From the NCBI GenBank assembly GCA_905116865.2, contig CAJHNH020006001.1, positions 97,625 through 161,624 of the forward strand: 64,000 nucleotides of DNA, written 5' to 3'. This document shows positions 1 to 9,524 of this stretch, piece by piece. The translations under genes and the position numbers were made by a program. Positions within the stretch are counted from its first letter, which is position 1. Each line of letters starts with the position of its first letter. The DNA is from Candidula unifasciata (lineage: Eukaryota > Mollusca > Gastropoda > Stylommatophora > Geomitridae). The notes under the pieces were generated by a model that had not been told where the DNA came from, did not search any database, and saw nothing but the letters and a program-made list of their open reading frames with translations.

Positions 1-628
1 GATCATCGAGGGCAGTGAGCACAGATCACCGAGGGCAGTGAGCACAGATTACCGAGGGCAGTGAGGACAGATCACCGAGGGCAGTGAGGACAGATCACTG
101 AGGGCAGTGAGCACATATCACCGAGGGCAGTGAGCACAGATCACCGAGGGCAGTGAGGACAGATCACCGAAGGCAGTGAGCACAGATCACCGAGGGCAGT
201 GAGCACAGATCACCGAGGGCAGTGAGCACAGATCACTGACGGCAATGAGGACAAATCACCGAGGGCAGTGAGGACAGATCACCGAGGGCAGTGAGCACAG
301 ATCACTGAGGGCAGTGAGCACAGATCACCGAAGGCAGTGAGCACAGATCACCGAGGGCAGGAAGGACAGATCACCGAGGGCAGTGAGCACAGATCACCGA
401 GGGCAGTGAGCACAGATCACCGAGGACTGTGAGCACAGATCACCGAGGGCAGTGAGCACAGATCACCGAAGGCAGTGAGCACAGATCACCGAGGGCAGTG
501 AGCACAGATCACCGAGGGCAGGAAGGACAGATCACCGAGGGCAGTGAGCACAGATCACCGAGGGCAGAGCACAGATCACCGAGGGCAGTGAGCACAGATC
601 ACCAAGGGCAGTGAGCACAGATCACCGA
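1..628. repeat. 23-bp minisatellite, about 27 copies
   Basis: Head-to-tail copies of a 23-bp unit, GATCACCGAGGGCAGTGAGC plus ACA. Single-base variants (GAGGACA for GAGCACA, CCGAAGG for CCGAGGG, GGAAGGACA) recur in several units, which suggests local unit duplication. The array starts before the window edge and ends at about 628, where the unit breaks into non-repetitive sequence. No coding function is apparent. Confidence 0.95.
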
Positions 629-1120
629 CACCTCCAGTGGAAATGAGATAGAAAGTTACAGAGGGAGATAACTAAACAGAGACATCCTTTTAGGCTTTCT
701 CAAGTAGATAAAGCGAGGAGACGAGATGAACCAGAAATCGAGGATCACGGGCAAGCAAGATAACAGGTGTCAAGAGGTGAGAAATGGCGACACTTGGGTA
801 AAAAAAGAAGAAGCCGAAATACGATCGAGGTTAGAGACGGTCAAGGCAGTTAGGGCAGAGGATTAGAGCCTGCAAGTCTAGAGAACTGTAACTTGTGAAT
901 ACGGCAGTTTACTGTGTGGCCAAGTGTTAAACTTGGTTAGAAGAAAGATACCCCTACAATGCGTTGCAAGGCGGTCTTCTGCCAAATTGCCGACATCTGG
1001 AAATTACAAAGTGTTTTTGAAACACCTGCGCCACAGACGCAGAGGTGTTAAGATCTCATTACTTAAGTATTGTGTGATAGGTATGTTAATGTAACACTAT
1101 AGACAAGAGAAAGAGGATAG
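629..1120. other. no feature recognised
   Basis: About 490 bp of non-repetitive, A/G-rich sequence between the minisatellite and the first SINE. No convincing ORF, RNA gene or repeat was seen. Confidence 0.5.
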
Positions 1121-1124
1121 GAAT

Positions 1125-1372
1125 TTAAAATGCAAATACATAAGGTTATACTTAGTTTGGGAGTCGCGTTGGCGACTAGACGTCTGTGTGATAATCGGAA
1201 GGTCGTGGGTTGGCATCCTGGCGGAGCTGAACTTTTTTTTTTATTAAGAAATGACCTTGACTCCCAGGTCGACCCAGCCTTGATTGGATACCAGGCCAGT
1301 CATGGGAAGTAAACGCAGCCGGCGTGAGGCTGACCACATCACCCACCAAGTGCCGATTGGTCTATAAAAACT
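1125..1372 (+). repeat. tRNA-like SINE, family G, copy 1
   Basis: A short tRNA-like head carries a box A-like TTGGCGACTAGACG and a weak box B-like GGGTTGGCATCC. A body follows that is shared with 12775-13005: both contain close variants of GACCACATCACCCACC and end near CTGGTCTATAAAAA. Two copies with shared head and body support a dispersed Pol III-type SINE. The 60-codon ORF over it is chance. Confidence 0.55.
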
Positions 1373-1658
1373 ATAAGTCTAGCCCTATTTTCCCAATACA
1401 CCTAAAGGCGTGGAAGAGGGACCTTCACTGTTTATGCTCTTAGATTAATGGAAAAAATATTTGCGTAATGTAAACGGGACTTTAATAGCAGCTGGAAATC
1501 TGTTGACTTCAAATAAAATTAAAAATAGTAGCAAACGTAACATATTTAACTTTATTTTGGAAAATGTGGAAGAGCGAGAAAGTATGTAAAACTGTTTACA
1601 CCCGAAGCCTATAGGTGATAATTAGGCATTAACCGTATGCTGCGTTTTTAATTTTCAG

Positions 1659-1918
1659 CAACAATATGGCTAAAGTTGGAAAATACAAAAATGCGGGAAA
1701 CGAATTCATCGGTCAAGATCTGGGATGTTCCCTTTAAGCTAGACGATAATGAACTTTCAAATCCCTTAATCAGCAACAGCGCTGGGTCGATTTTTAAATG
1801 CGTTATCTTTGCCATCATTTGTCAGGTTGTTGATCTGTTTAGTGTTGGGGCAAACGTCCTGAACATCCTATATCTCGTCAAGCAAGGATTCGTTGATCCG
1901 GTTAACGTTAGCGCTTAG
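1659..1918 (+). pseudogene. truncated class A GPCR (N-terminus and TM1)
   Basis: An 80-codon ORF begins at ATG 1676. Its last third is one hydrophobic helix (IFAIICQVVDLFSVGANVLN) followed by ILYLVKQGFVDPVNVS. This matches the layout of TM1 and the first cytoplasmic loop in invertebrate peptide/chemosensory class A receptors: the GANVLN asparagine sits at the conserved TM1 position, followed by a KQGF-DPVN loop. The upstream TTTTCAG at 1652-1658 could be a splice acceptor. The frame stops at TAG right after NVSA, with no TM2, and a LINE remnant on the opposite strand begins about 150 bp later. It is most likely a receptor copy cut short by rearrangement. A first exon with an unrecognised donor is possible but less likely. 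The receptor-family call is inference from one helix. Confidence 0.5.
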
Positions 1919-2064
1919 GTAGTGATTTGCTTAACAAAATAAGTCTGTTATTTCCCATAGATCAAATGGACAGTGCAAAAGAAGGAGACAGAGAATCCAT
2001 ACACACACAAAAATAATTCAACGGGGGTGAAACAGAGGCGGCCCTTTAATCTGGTTGCAACTGG

Positions 2065-2632
2065 TACTGTTGAATGTTGAATTAAGCATCGACATCATAG
2101 CATTCGGGACACCTCGTCTTCGGCAACAAACGAAGAGTTCCAATTACGAGGGCACCAATAACTGTCTGATTGTGTATCCATCTCGACCTTCCCTTGAGGG
2201 TTGAGCGTCGGCCAGATCCCCTGTTGACTCCTCACAGCGACATTCTCCTCAGACCGTAATGATCTATTTGCACTTCCGCACTGTTCACTAGCTCCCAAAG
2301 GGCACTCAAAACGTCTAGCTTATCATACATCAGTTCACCACTAAGTGGTGCAAAATCGGCCAGTCTTCTGCCTTTTCATTTCCCATACACAGGCTTGACA
2401 TGGAGAGAATATCCAAAGGATACTCATTACCCGTGACCTCTGAAGTGATGCTTGCCACTCTGCACGGGGCATGCCTGTCTCTACCATTCTCACCATGCAC
2501 TGTGAGTCAGTGACAATCCCGGCATGTGTGGACAGCTGATTTTCAAGCCAGTGGAAGGCAGCAGTGACTGCCTCCACCTCCATTCTCAAACTAGACGTTG
2601 TAATATCATATGCCAGGCTTTGTTGCATTAAA
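2065..2632 (-). pseudogene. LINE fragment: RNase H domain and C-terminus
   Basis: Minus-strand reading from 2628 gives an RNase H-like segment: TTSSLRMEVEAVTAAFHWLE contains the acidic residue and helix, and IVTDSQCMVRMVE contains the TDSQ aspartate strand. A tail with SILWIFSPCQACVWEMKR follows, where the usual PGHAG is corrupted to PCQAC. After a frame break it continues through 2298-2095. The same C-terminal segment appears at 12200-12560, 23835-24118 and 50565-50805. RNase H serves template removal in non-LTR retrotransposition. This copy is 5' truncated, frameshifted and dead. Confidence 0.65.
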
Positions 2633-2884
2633 TTTGTTCAACTAGTCTTTTAGCATGTCAACTCTTCGTTGGTTACTGAAGATAGGGACGGTGCATTTGT
2701 GAAAATATCCCGATGGCGGTGATATCAGTTCTTGATTTATTCATTCATGCATCATTTATTCAATCATTCATTCATTTATTCATTCAAAAGTATACTGAAT
2801 TATTATACGATTATTCGCTATGTGATAAAGGTAAAGTCGGGAGTTGTGAACCAGCGTCATTGTACACGGTTTTAAACCATAAGT

Positions 2885-3115
2885 GCCCGGCTCTCTAGCG
2901 TAGTTGGCTAAACCGGATTGAGCGGAGACCGGGTGATGAACTCCTTGTGGTCAGGGTTCACTCCCGGGGGTAGGCATAAAAGCCACATTTCTCCCAGATT
3001 TACGGTATTTACAATGGAATCAAGGCCGAAAGGTTGTGATATCCATAATGCCGAGCCTAAGGGTTAACAACTCATGGCTTCTGGACACTAAAACAAACCA
3101 ACAAACAATAAACTA
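2885..3115 (+). repeat. tRNA-derived SINE, family D, copy 1
   Basis: The head shows box A-like TAGCGTAGTTGGCTAA and box B GGTTCACTCCC (GGTTCRANNCC type) about 45 bp apart. A body follows with AATCAAGGCCGAAAGG and a tail of CAAACCAACAAACAA type. A second copy lies at 14105-14325. Pol III boxes plus a shared body define a tRNA-headed SINE that depends on LINE machinery. Confidence 0.7.
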
Positions 3116-3370
3116 TAAGTGCTCTGCCACCGGTACGGACAGCTGATAAGAAACTGTCCCACTGTGTCGTCGTCCGCACGCAACTCCGTAGCTACAGCGT
3201 CGTTACTTCATTTAACCCAGAGTATTGGGTCTGGTATCCATTTCCTAGAGGCTGGGTGAGCCTCGGGATCCTCTCGGTTTCGAACACCGGCCGTGGACTG
3301 CAGCGTGTCGCAGCGGGATTTAAAAGCACCCCGCATCGCTATGTAATGCATGTTTCAAGGGTGTTAAAGA
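3116..3370 (-). repeat. tRNA-derived SINE, family E, copy 1
   Basis: On the minus strand the sequence is homologous to 29755-30055. Shared blocks include AGAGTTGCGTGCGGACG-type sequence, CAGCTG..CGTACCGGTGGCAGAGC and a box B-like GGTGTTCGAAACC. It directly abuts the tail of the family D SINE. The 76-codon plus-strand ORF is incidental. Confidence 0.6.
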
Positions 3371-3720
3371 TATGCAAAGACTGTGGCTTGAATTTGATCT
3401 CGAAAAGTGGCAGATTGTTTCTAAAAGTTAAAAAAAACAAACAAATATTTCTGGTGTCTGTAAAGCGGCATGTCCCATTTAACTAGGGTATGTACTTGAC
3501 TCAGGGTTCTCATCACAATGGAGAGATTCTTCTGTATAACAATGCCACTCTTTCCTATTCTTTTCTCTACTCCCGGAAGGCCTCGCAGCGCCAGGACAAG
3601 GACAGATTTCTAGAACGGGTCCTTCTGTTCAGTTCGTAAAAAGTTTTTTTCAGTGTCTCTGATATTTATGCGGTCCATTTCTGCGTGGTCGACCTCTAGA
3701 ACTGTTACCGCTGTAACTGT
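3371..3720. other. no feature recognised
   Basis: Unique-looking sequence up to the LTR element target site. No supported gene or repeat. Confidence 0.5.
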
Positions 3721-3725
3721 ATAAT
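3721..3725. repeat. target site duplication, left copy (ATAAT)
   Basis: ATAAT immediately precedes the LTR terminus at 3726 and is repeated at 9135-9139 immediately after the other LTR. Five bp is the usual duplication length for Ty3/gypsy integrases. Confidence 0.9.
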
Positions 3726-4362
3726 TGTTGTACACTTAATTTGTTGTACACTTTGTTGTAGTACACTGTAATTTCAAGAACCAAGTATTTAGGCCTAGGG
3801 TGCCTATTCTAGTACTCCGCTGGATATCTCCTTGATGGATGTGCTACAGTGTAGTCCTGCATACTATAACTGGCCCATTTGGCCCAGCATCATCTAACAC
3901 AGTTGCTATCTTTACAAGTCAACAATAACGCTTGTGACAGGCCACATAAACTTTAATGGCATTAAAGTTACACGTCACAAGATGATGATGATTATTCAAT
4001 AAAACGTACGATAATAACTCCCTATTATCTACTCTGAGAATATAAAAGAATTACACTCTTTTCTCAATGGACTCCTGCCATTATAATAAATAAATAGACA
4101 TTAAACTGTCTCCCGTGTAAGTACGGTTAATTAAATAAAACCTCACAAAGAGGGAACGTCTGCTTCGAACAAGGGAAATATCTTGACTGCCGAATCCTTT
4201 GTGTTCTGCAGGAGCCTTTGTGTTAATCGCCCAGCATTCAATTAGCTGGTATCCCAGGTAACAGACCCGACCGGTGGCCGCTGTGTGAACCTTTCACCTG
4301 CGCTGTGACCACTAGAAGAAACTAGAAGAAACTTTAACTCTTTGGACAATAAGATTACAACA
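3726..4362 (-). repeat. 3' LTR (minus strand), 637 bp
   Basis: The LTR runs TGTTGTA to TACAACA, with matching inverted ends on either strand. No difference from the copy at 8498-9134 was seen on line-by-line reading. The identity implies very recent reverse transcription or gene conversion. Confidence 0.95.
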
Positions 4363-4380
4363 GCTTATCCCCCCCTCTCA
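4363..4380 (-). promoter_or_regulatory. polypurine tract
   Basis: Immediately upstream of the 3' LTR on the minus strand lies GAGAGGGGGGGATAAGC. A purine run abutting the 3' LTR is the expected plus-strand DNA primer of LTR elements. It argues that the 3' end of the element is intact despite the internal deletion. Confidence 0.8.
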
Positions 4381-4486
4381 CAAACTGAAAATCTATGTTT
4401 TCAGTTGCATAATTTTAACTCTGTTGTAGTCGTCTAGACAACTTATATTGGACTATATCTAGTGAAATCAACATGTAGTTAAGTGT

Positions 4487-4612
4487 GAATGCATGTAAAC
4501 GAAATGATGATAACTTTTGTTATAAAAAGAATGCATGTAAATAAAATGATGATAACTTTTGTTATAAAAAGAATGCATGTAAATAAAATGATGATAACTT
4601 TTGTTATAAGAC
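4487..4612. repeat. 42-bp direct repeats, 3 copies, inside the LTR element
   Basis: Copies start at 4487, 4529 and 4571 (unit begins GAATGCATGTAAA and ends GTTATAAAAA). They lie between the RNase H stop and the polypurine tract, in what would be the 3' untranslated region of the element. Confidence 0.9.
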
Positions 4613-4877
4613 ATGAAATAACAACAAGAAATACAATATAATATCATAACTGGTTCACTAATAACCCATAAGCTAAATCCCTAATCATAATTACTGTCAA
4701 TCCCAATAAATGGAATCATCTGTCCAAAACACTTGAGAAATTAACTAACTAAACACTTCTCATAGGTATGTCCTTGAAATATACATATCTGGATAAAGTA
4801 TGTTGATACCAATATATAAGCATCCATTGCAGTGTAGTGAGGTATAAAAATTCCAATGTGAAAAGGAACTGATTGTC

Positions 4878-5445
4878 TCATGATGTACAAGGAAATCTGG
4901 ACAAATAGTCAGCAAGTACGTTCTCCTTACCACTCCGGTAGATGATGGTATAGTTAAACGTCTGAAGAAACAAAGTCCAACGAAGAATACGGGCATTTGT
5001 TACAGACCCTGTGTTCAAAACAGCAAGTGACTTGTGGTCTGTAATTACATAAAACGTTCTCCCTATTAGGTACCTGGAGAATTTTGCGATGGACCAGTAA
5101 ATTCCCAGTGCTTCTCTCTCTCCGACACTATAGCGTGTTTCAGTGTCGGACAATTTGCGACTTGCATAGAGGCAAGGATGTAAAGTCCCATCGTACATTT
5201 GGGAAATTACTGCTCCCAGTGCGACATTTGAAGCATCTGAGGAAACATAAAAATCAAGTGATAGATTAGGCAATCTCAGAAATGGTTTATTGTTAAATGT
5301 TCTTTGTATCTGGCTGAGTGCTTGTGCGCTGGATTCATCCCAAAACACCTCTCGAGGCATCGTCTTTCTTGTCAACTCAGACAACACAGATGTTATAGAG
5401 GAATAATGGGGAATAAATTTAGCGTAGAAGTTCTTAGACCCAAAA
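4878..5445 (-). pseudogene. RT C-terminal remnant plus RNase H of the LTR element
   Basis: The reading frame is open from about 5445; the first ATG is at 5387 and the stop follows SRFPCTS at 4878. Upstream of that ATG the same frame gives NFYAKFIPHYSSITSVLSEL, the typical last helix of Ty3/gypsy RT before RNase H. RNase H landmarks are visible: YVSSDASNVALGAVI (first Asp), GEREALGI (Glu), VITDHKSL (Asp) and the closing ENVLADYLSR. Just upstream, an in-frame TGA and the end of the protease ORF at 5464 leave no room for the RT palm. The domain would degrade the RNA of the RNA:DNA hybrid but is not a working polymerase on its own. Confidence 0.9.
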
Positions 5446-5463
5446 ATGATAGCTCATGAAATG

Positions 5464-6558
5464 CTATCTGGGCCTTAAAAGGTGCCTATCTCTGTCTATG
5501 TGTTTCTGCTGTGCTCGTGTAACAGCATTGGCCACTGTGTCATTGTCATTGTTCCACTTCTTTTTATCTTCTGTTGTGCAAGCTCGCACACCTGGAACTG
5601 TACCAAGAATGATATCTGGTGAACCTCGGTTTACAACACATACCTCTGCAACTCCGGTAAAATGGGGACATCTAATTTTTACAATCGCAAGTGGATATTT
5701 TTCAAGATTTCCACCGAATGTGCGGCATTTGGCATACCTTCCTGTATATGCAGATGAAGGAACTAAGTATCTTGCCACGCCAATAACATTCGCACCTGTG
5801 TCCCTCAAAACTGTAGATCTAACCTTGCCAATGTACCCAAAATGGAGAGGTAATCCACATTCTGTAGGCATGGCGGACAAAGCAGGATACACAATGTCAG
5901 GTCGAACTCTGACTTGTACTGTATCACTGTGGCTGGCATGTGTTGTGTCCTCTACCTGAACTGAATTGCCCTGTCTTGGTGTAACTCTAGGACAGAATCT
6001 TTTCAGGTGATTCCCCCCACACACAAAGCATTTGAGGTTGCTATCGTAGTGCCTCCTCCTGTCTTGTGTCGGAGATTCATAATCATTCCGTCTATAACTT
6101 TTGTTTTGACACTGGTCTGATCTGTGACGCCAGGAAGAACAGTACTGACAACCTATAGGCCGGCTAAAGTACCTATGTGACTGTTCTGTCTTCTGAAAGG
6201 CTCTATCTGGTCGTCTGGAACGATCATAGCTGTGGCTTCTAAAGTGACCTGCTCTGCCAAAAGTGTTAGGTTTCTGAGCAACATTATTTTGTGAATAATG
6301 TGAGCGGTTCACGCGCATGCTAGATGCGGCAGGAATAGGTTCTGTATAACTTTCCTTTTGCAATGACTTGCCAGGATGAGCACTCATATATTGCTCACCC
6401 AGTTTCACCATTTCCTCAATAGATGGTGGTTTTCTTTCTTGAAAGAAAGCAAACAATCCTGTGCTACAACAGGACAGAATCTTATCCCTAATCATCAGGT
6501 CTGCTAGACGATCATAACAATTACCGACCTGCGCCAGAGTTGTCCACCTAGAAAACAA
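5464..6558 (-). CDS. gag C-terminus, zinc knuckles and aspartic protease of the LTR element
   Basis: A 364-codon ORF. Residues about 40-70 (IEEMVKLGEQYMSAHPG) resemble the end of a SCAN-like capsid. A basic, Arg/Ser/Tyr-rich linker follows, then two zinc knuckles: CX2CX4HX4C near residue 136 and a CX2CX3HX4C variant near residue 177. The retroviral-type protease has DTGANVIGV near residue 251 and an IILG strand near residue 315. It ends in a short linker at the deletion junction. It continues the gag ORF at 6581-7441 in another frame. The break lies at a run of seven T (plus strand 6591-6597), so a one-base length change in a homopolymer is the simplest cause; a sequencing error is possible. 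It acts in particle assembly, RNA packaging and Gag processing. Confidence 0.88.
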   Translation of the reverse strand: MFSRWTTLAQVGNCYDRLADLMIRDKILSCCSTGLFAFFQERKPPSIEEMVKLGEQYMSAHPGKSLQKESYTEPIPAASSMRVNRSHYSQNNVAQKPNTFGRAGHFRSHSYDRSRRPDRAFQKTEQSHRYFSRPIGCQYCSSWRHRSDQCQNKSYRRNDYESPTQDRRRHYDSNLKCFVCGGNHLKRFCPRVTPRQGNSVQVEDTTHASHSDTVQVRVRPDIVYPALSAMPTECGLPLHFGYIGKVRSTVLRDTGANVIGVARYLVPSSAYTGRYAKCRTFGGNLEKYPLAIVKIRCPHFTGVAEVCVVNRGSPDIILGTVPGVRACTTEDKKKWNNDNDTVANAVTRAQQKHIDRDRHLLRPR

Positions 6559-6580
6559 GGTCTTAACATTGGCAACAAAA

Positions 6581-7441
6581 TCACCAAAACTTTTTTTCAG
6601 AGGAAGGCATTATGTTTTTGAATTTCTGACGATAGTTTTCCTCTGTCAAATTTTGGGAAGCCAATAATTTCTGACGCACTGTCTGGAATGATGCACGGTC
6701 TTCCAACGGTAAATTAGTGAACGTGTTTAACACTGTTCCGGTTAGCAGATCTCTTAGACGAGCTACCCACTGTGTCTCAGGAATCTGGGCTGACGACATC
6801 GTTTCTTGGAATCTGTCCAAAAAAGAGTGTAAACAATCATTTGTTGTTAAAAAGGGCAACTTCGGCCTGTATGACCCATTATTCCTGTCTCGATTGGAGA
6901 GCTGATCCATCTCCACACTTTTCTTGCTCTCTACCTCCTTAATAGCAATCATTTTATCTCTTTCTACTCTAGCAATTTCTATCTCAGTGTCGAATCTAAG
7001 TTGTTGCTGCTTGTGAGACAGTTCTAATTCTCGATCTTTAAATTGCTGCTGCTTATCATTTTCCTGCATCTGCTGCAACATCTGCTCTCTTTTAAATGCT
7101 ATTTCCTGTTCCTTAAGTACCCGTTCTGCCTCTAACTTTTCCTTTTCTAACCTTATTTGTAGTTCAGCCTTTTCTCTTTCTACACAAATTAGCATATCTG
7201 ACTCTTCTTTTAGTTTTAGTCTTTCTGCCTCTGCTTTTCCTTTTTCTGCCTCTGCTTTTTCTTTTTCTGCATTAAGAAGCTGTATCTTCAACTCAGAGTC
7301 AAATTTTTTCTGTTGTCTTTCTAACGCTCTTTCTTCTCTATCTGTGATTTCTTTAAATCTGGCTTCGGCAAATTTGACCAACTCTGGCCCCTCTAAACTC
7401 ATAGATCGGCCTAGTTCAACAAAATCCGCAAAGGAAGCCAT
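6581..7441 (-). CDS. gag, coiled-coil and SCAN-like capsid N-terminal part
   Basis: Start chosen at the internal MASFADFVELG (ATG at 7441), because the preceding residues to 7513 are a leader-derived hydrophobic run unlike gag. From that start, residues about 30-175 form a highly charged Glu/Lys/Gln coiled coil. The last 80 residues (for example FLDRFQETMSSAQIPETQW and LTEENYRQKFKNI) match the helical capsid type from which vertebrate SCAN domains are thought to derive, as in Gmr1-like elements. The ORF ends by frameshift at the homopolymer near 6591-6597. It has no catalytic role. Gag supplied in cis may still package this element's RNA if the frame is intact in life. Confidence 0.82.
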   Translation of the reverse strand: MASFADFVELGRSMSLEGPELVKFAEARFKEITDREERALERQQKKFDSELKIQLLNAEKEKAEAEKGKAEAERLKLKEESDMLICVEREKAELQIRLEKEKLEAERVLKEQEIAFKREQMLQQMQENDKQQQFKDRELELSHKQQQLRFDTEIEIARVERDKMIAIKEVESKKSVEMDQLSNRDRNNGSYRPKLPFLTTNDCLHSFLDRFQETMSSAQIPETQWVARLRDLLTGTVLNTFTNLPLEDRASFQTVRQKLLASQNLTEENYRQKFKNIMPSSEKKFW

Positions 7442-8497
7442 TATAACTCGACGTATTTTGCAATACAGAAAATATAAAATAATAATAAATGGGAAAAAAA
7501 ATGAGACAAACAATGGTTGACAAACAAGACGCTACACTTCGTTCACTGCAACTAATGTACAAAACGACAACGTTGAGAGAATCGAATAGTAAAAATAAAG
7601 TTGACACCACAAGCCTGTTATAAAAAAGAAATCATGAAAAGTAAACAGAAGAGCACACCAATGACGTGACGACGGAAACACACTTAACGCATACAATTTT
7701 AGCGACTAATTGTCAGAAAGGCCACGAATATTTGCATATCCTCTATATCAGAGCCGCCAATTTGACAAGAAAAGCTGAAGAAAAGAACTAATATGTCATC
7801 CCAACTCAATGAGCTGATATATTAAAGTTACAAATAACAGAGAACATGGATGATAATCATTCACTCTAACACCTCGGATATGTTATGAGACGAAACGAGC
7901 ACACAACACAACTCCCATCCGTCAACAAAAAACATTACCCGATTTAAATCCACAGATGCGATCCTTAGGCGTCGTAAGCGTGGATCCTCAAGTCGATGCG
8001 ATCCTTAATCGTACTGCGATCCTTAGGCGTCGTACTGCGATCTTTAGGCGTCGTACTGCGATCCTCAGGCGTCGTAATGCGATCCTCAGGAGTCGTACTG
8101 CGAACAGGAACCTAGTAGTAATGATGCGAAACTCAAGCATCCACTGCCAAACTCCGTTGAAGAATGTCAATTACGGCAGAACAAACGCGTAATTCTATAG
8201 AGTCAAATAACACTGCTAATGTCACCAGCACTTTATACAGCTGTAAACGGCAATCAATTAAGGCCTACTGTTAGTTCACGTATGTCCGATAAGTTCGTAA
8301 AGCTGCTAGAAACACCCGTTAGCACTGCATACACGTAAACAAAATAGTTTATAACTCCTTTCAGGATCCGTTAATTTATAACGTCTATGTGCGAACAGTT
8401 AAATGTATTCGTTCAAGCGATTATCAGTCAGTAGCACGAACACTGGATAAATCAACACTGTTTATAAATCCATCAAAGGACCGGCTTGGCCATCCAC
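7442..8497 (-). other. untranslated leader of the LTR element
   Basis: About 1.05 kb between the 5' LTR and gag without a long ORF. The primer binding site should adjoin the LTR near 8470-8497. The minus-strand sequence there begins GTGGATGGCCAAGCCGG. The TGG is suggestive of a site pairing with a tRNA CCA end, but I could not match it to a specific tRNA. Confidence 0.6.
7955..8105. repeat. 21-bp repeats in the LTR-element leader, about 7 copies
   Basis: Units of the form TGCGATCCTTAGGCGTCGTA with T/C variation. Repeats in a retrotransposon leader may be promoter or packaging modules; that role is inference. The two overlapping Arg/Ile-rich ORFs here are products of the repeat. Confidence 0.85.
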
Positions 8498-9134
8498 TGT
8501 TGTACACTTAATTTGTTGTACACTTTGTTGTAGTACACTGTAATTTCAAGAACCAAGTATTTAGGCCTAGGGTGCCTATTCTAGTACTCCGCTGGATATC
8601 TCCTTGATGGATGTGCTACAGTGTAGTCCTGCATACTATAACTGGCCCATTTGGCCCAGCATCATCTAACACAGTTGCTATCTTTACAAGTCAACAATAA
8701 CGCTTGTGACAGGCCACATAAACTTTAATGGCATTAAAGTTACACGTCACAAGATGATGATGATTATTCAATAAAACGTACGATAATAACTCCCTATTAT
8801 CTACTCTGAGAATATAAAAGAATTACACTCTTTTCTCAATGGACTCCTGCCATTATAATAAATAAATAGACATTAAACTGTCTCCCGTGTAAGTACGGTT
8901 AATTAAATAAAACCTCACAAAGAGGGAACGTCTGCTTCGAACAAGGGAAATATCTTGACTGCCGAATCCTTTGTGTTCTGCAGGAGCCTTTGTGTTAATC
9001 GCCCAGCATTCAATTAGCTGGTATCCCAGGTAACAGACCCGACCGGTGGCCGCTGTGTGAACCTTTCACCTGCGCTGTGACCACTAGAAGAAACTAGAAG
9101 AAACTTTAACTCTTTGGACAATAAGATTACAACA
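8498..9134 (-). repeat. 5' LTR (minus strand), 637 bp
   Basis: Appears identical to 3726-4362. As the 5' LTR of a minus-strand element it should hold the Pol II promoter. I did not identify a clear TATA box or initiator on that strand. Confidence 0.95.
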
Positions 9135-9139
9135 ATAAT
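9135..9139. repeat. target site duplication, right copy (ATAAT)
   Basis: Perfect match to 3721-3725. Confidence 0.9.
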
Positions 9140-9144
9140 ACTGT

Positions 9145-9335
9145 TCTCTGTGGTCCCCTCTCTGAAGTCTGAGTGTCTCTGCCTGCATGGGAGGCAAGGA
9201 ATCAATCTTATGAATACAGGCCAGATCTGTAAAACAGATGTGCACGCAAAACTAAACGTTCTGGAACAAAACCTAAGTGCATAAGTGGACGAACAGCATG
9301 TGAACGCTAAAAAGTAGAATCCAAAAAAATTAAAA
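9145..9335 (+). repeat. dispersed repeat family C, copy 1
   Basis: Shares the ordered blocks GAAGTC..GAG, GAGAGGCAAGGAA-type, CAGATCTGTAAAAC and AGTGGACGA..AG with copies at 13715, 14870, 15235, 28975, 48715 and 59850. The right flank of the LTR element lies at its start. Confidence 0.6.
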
Positions 9336-9379
9336 TAATAGTTCAGCATGTAATTCAGCAATTTATCTGGGGAAAATCA

Positions 9380-9520
9380 TTTGTCCAACCAGCAGTTAAA
9401 CAGTCGTTTATTTAACAGTTACATCAGTAGTCTAACAGTTAAATCAGTAGTCTGACTAGCAGTTAAATCAGTTGTCAAAATAAGTATTGAAGCAGTAGTC
9501 TAACAAATCTATACTTGGCA
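9380..9520. repeat. degenerate short tandem repeat
   Basis: Repeated CAGTTAAATCAGTAGTCTAAC-like units of about 20-27 bp. Similar degenerate CAGTA/ATCAG motifs continue after the LINE remnant to about 10000. Confidence 0.55.
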
Positions 9521-9524
9521 TCGA

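Larger units (their letters stand above)
3726..9134 (-). mobile_element. Ty3/gypsy LTR retrotransposon, non-autonomous, minus strand
   Basis: A complete 5409-bp unit bounded by two 637-bp LTRs that look identical base for base, flanked by a perfect ATAAT duplication. In minus-strand order it holds LTR, leader with 21-bp repeats, SCAN-like gag, two zinc knuckles, DTG protease, a short RT C-terminal remnant fused to RNase H, 42-bp repeats, a polypurine tract and the LTR. The RT fingers and palm and the whole integrase are absent. Only about 100 bp separates the protease ORF from the RNase H ORF, so an internal deletion is likely. RNase H being last, ending in a stop, would suit the Gmr1-type order in which integrase precedes RT; then one deletion explains both losses. 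The element class is firm; Gmr1 placement is inference. Confidence 0.92.

Noticed and set aside
1..628. CRISPR array
   Set aside because: Units are contiguous 23-bp repeats with no unique spacers, and the context is an animal genome. The same applies to the arrays at 10001, 13390, 39520 and 47645.
5456..5959. 167-codon plus-strand ORF
   Set aside because: Antisense shadow of the protease/zinc-knuckle ORF of the LTR element.
6585..6600. Programmed -1 ribosomal frameshift at A_AAA_AAG in gag
   Set aside because: A -1 shift leads into the wrong frame; the next gag segment lies in the other frame, so a one-base change in the homopolymer fits better.
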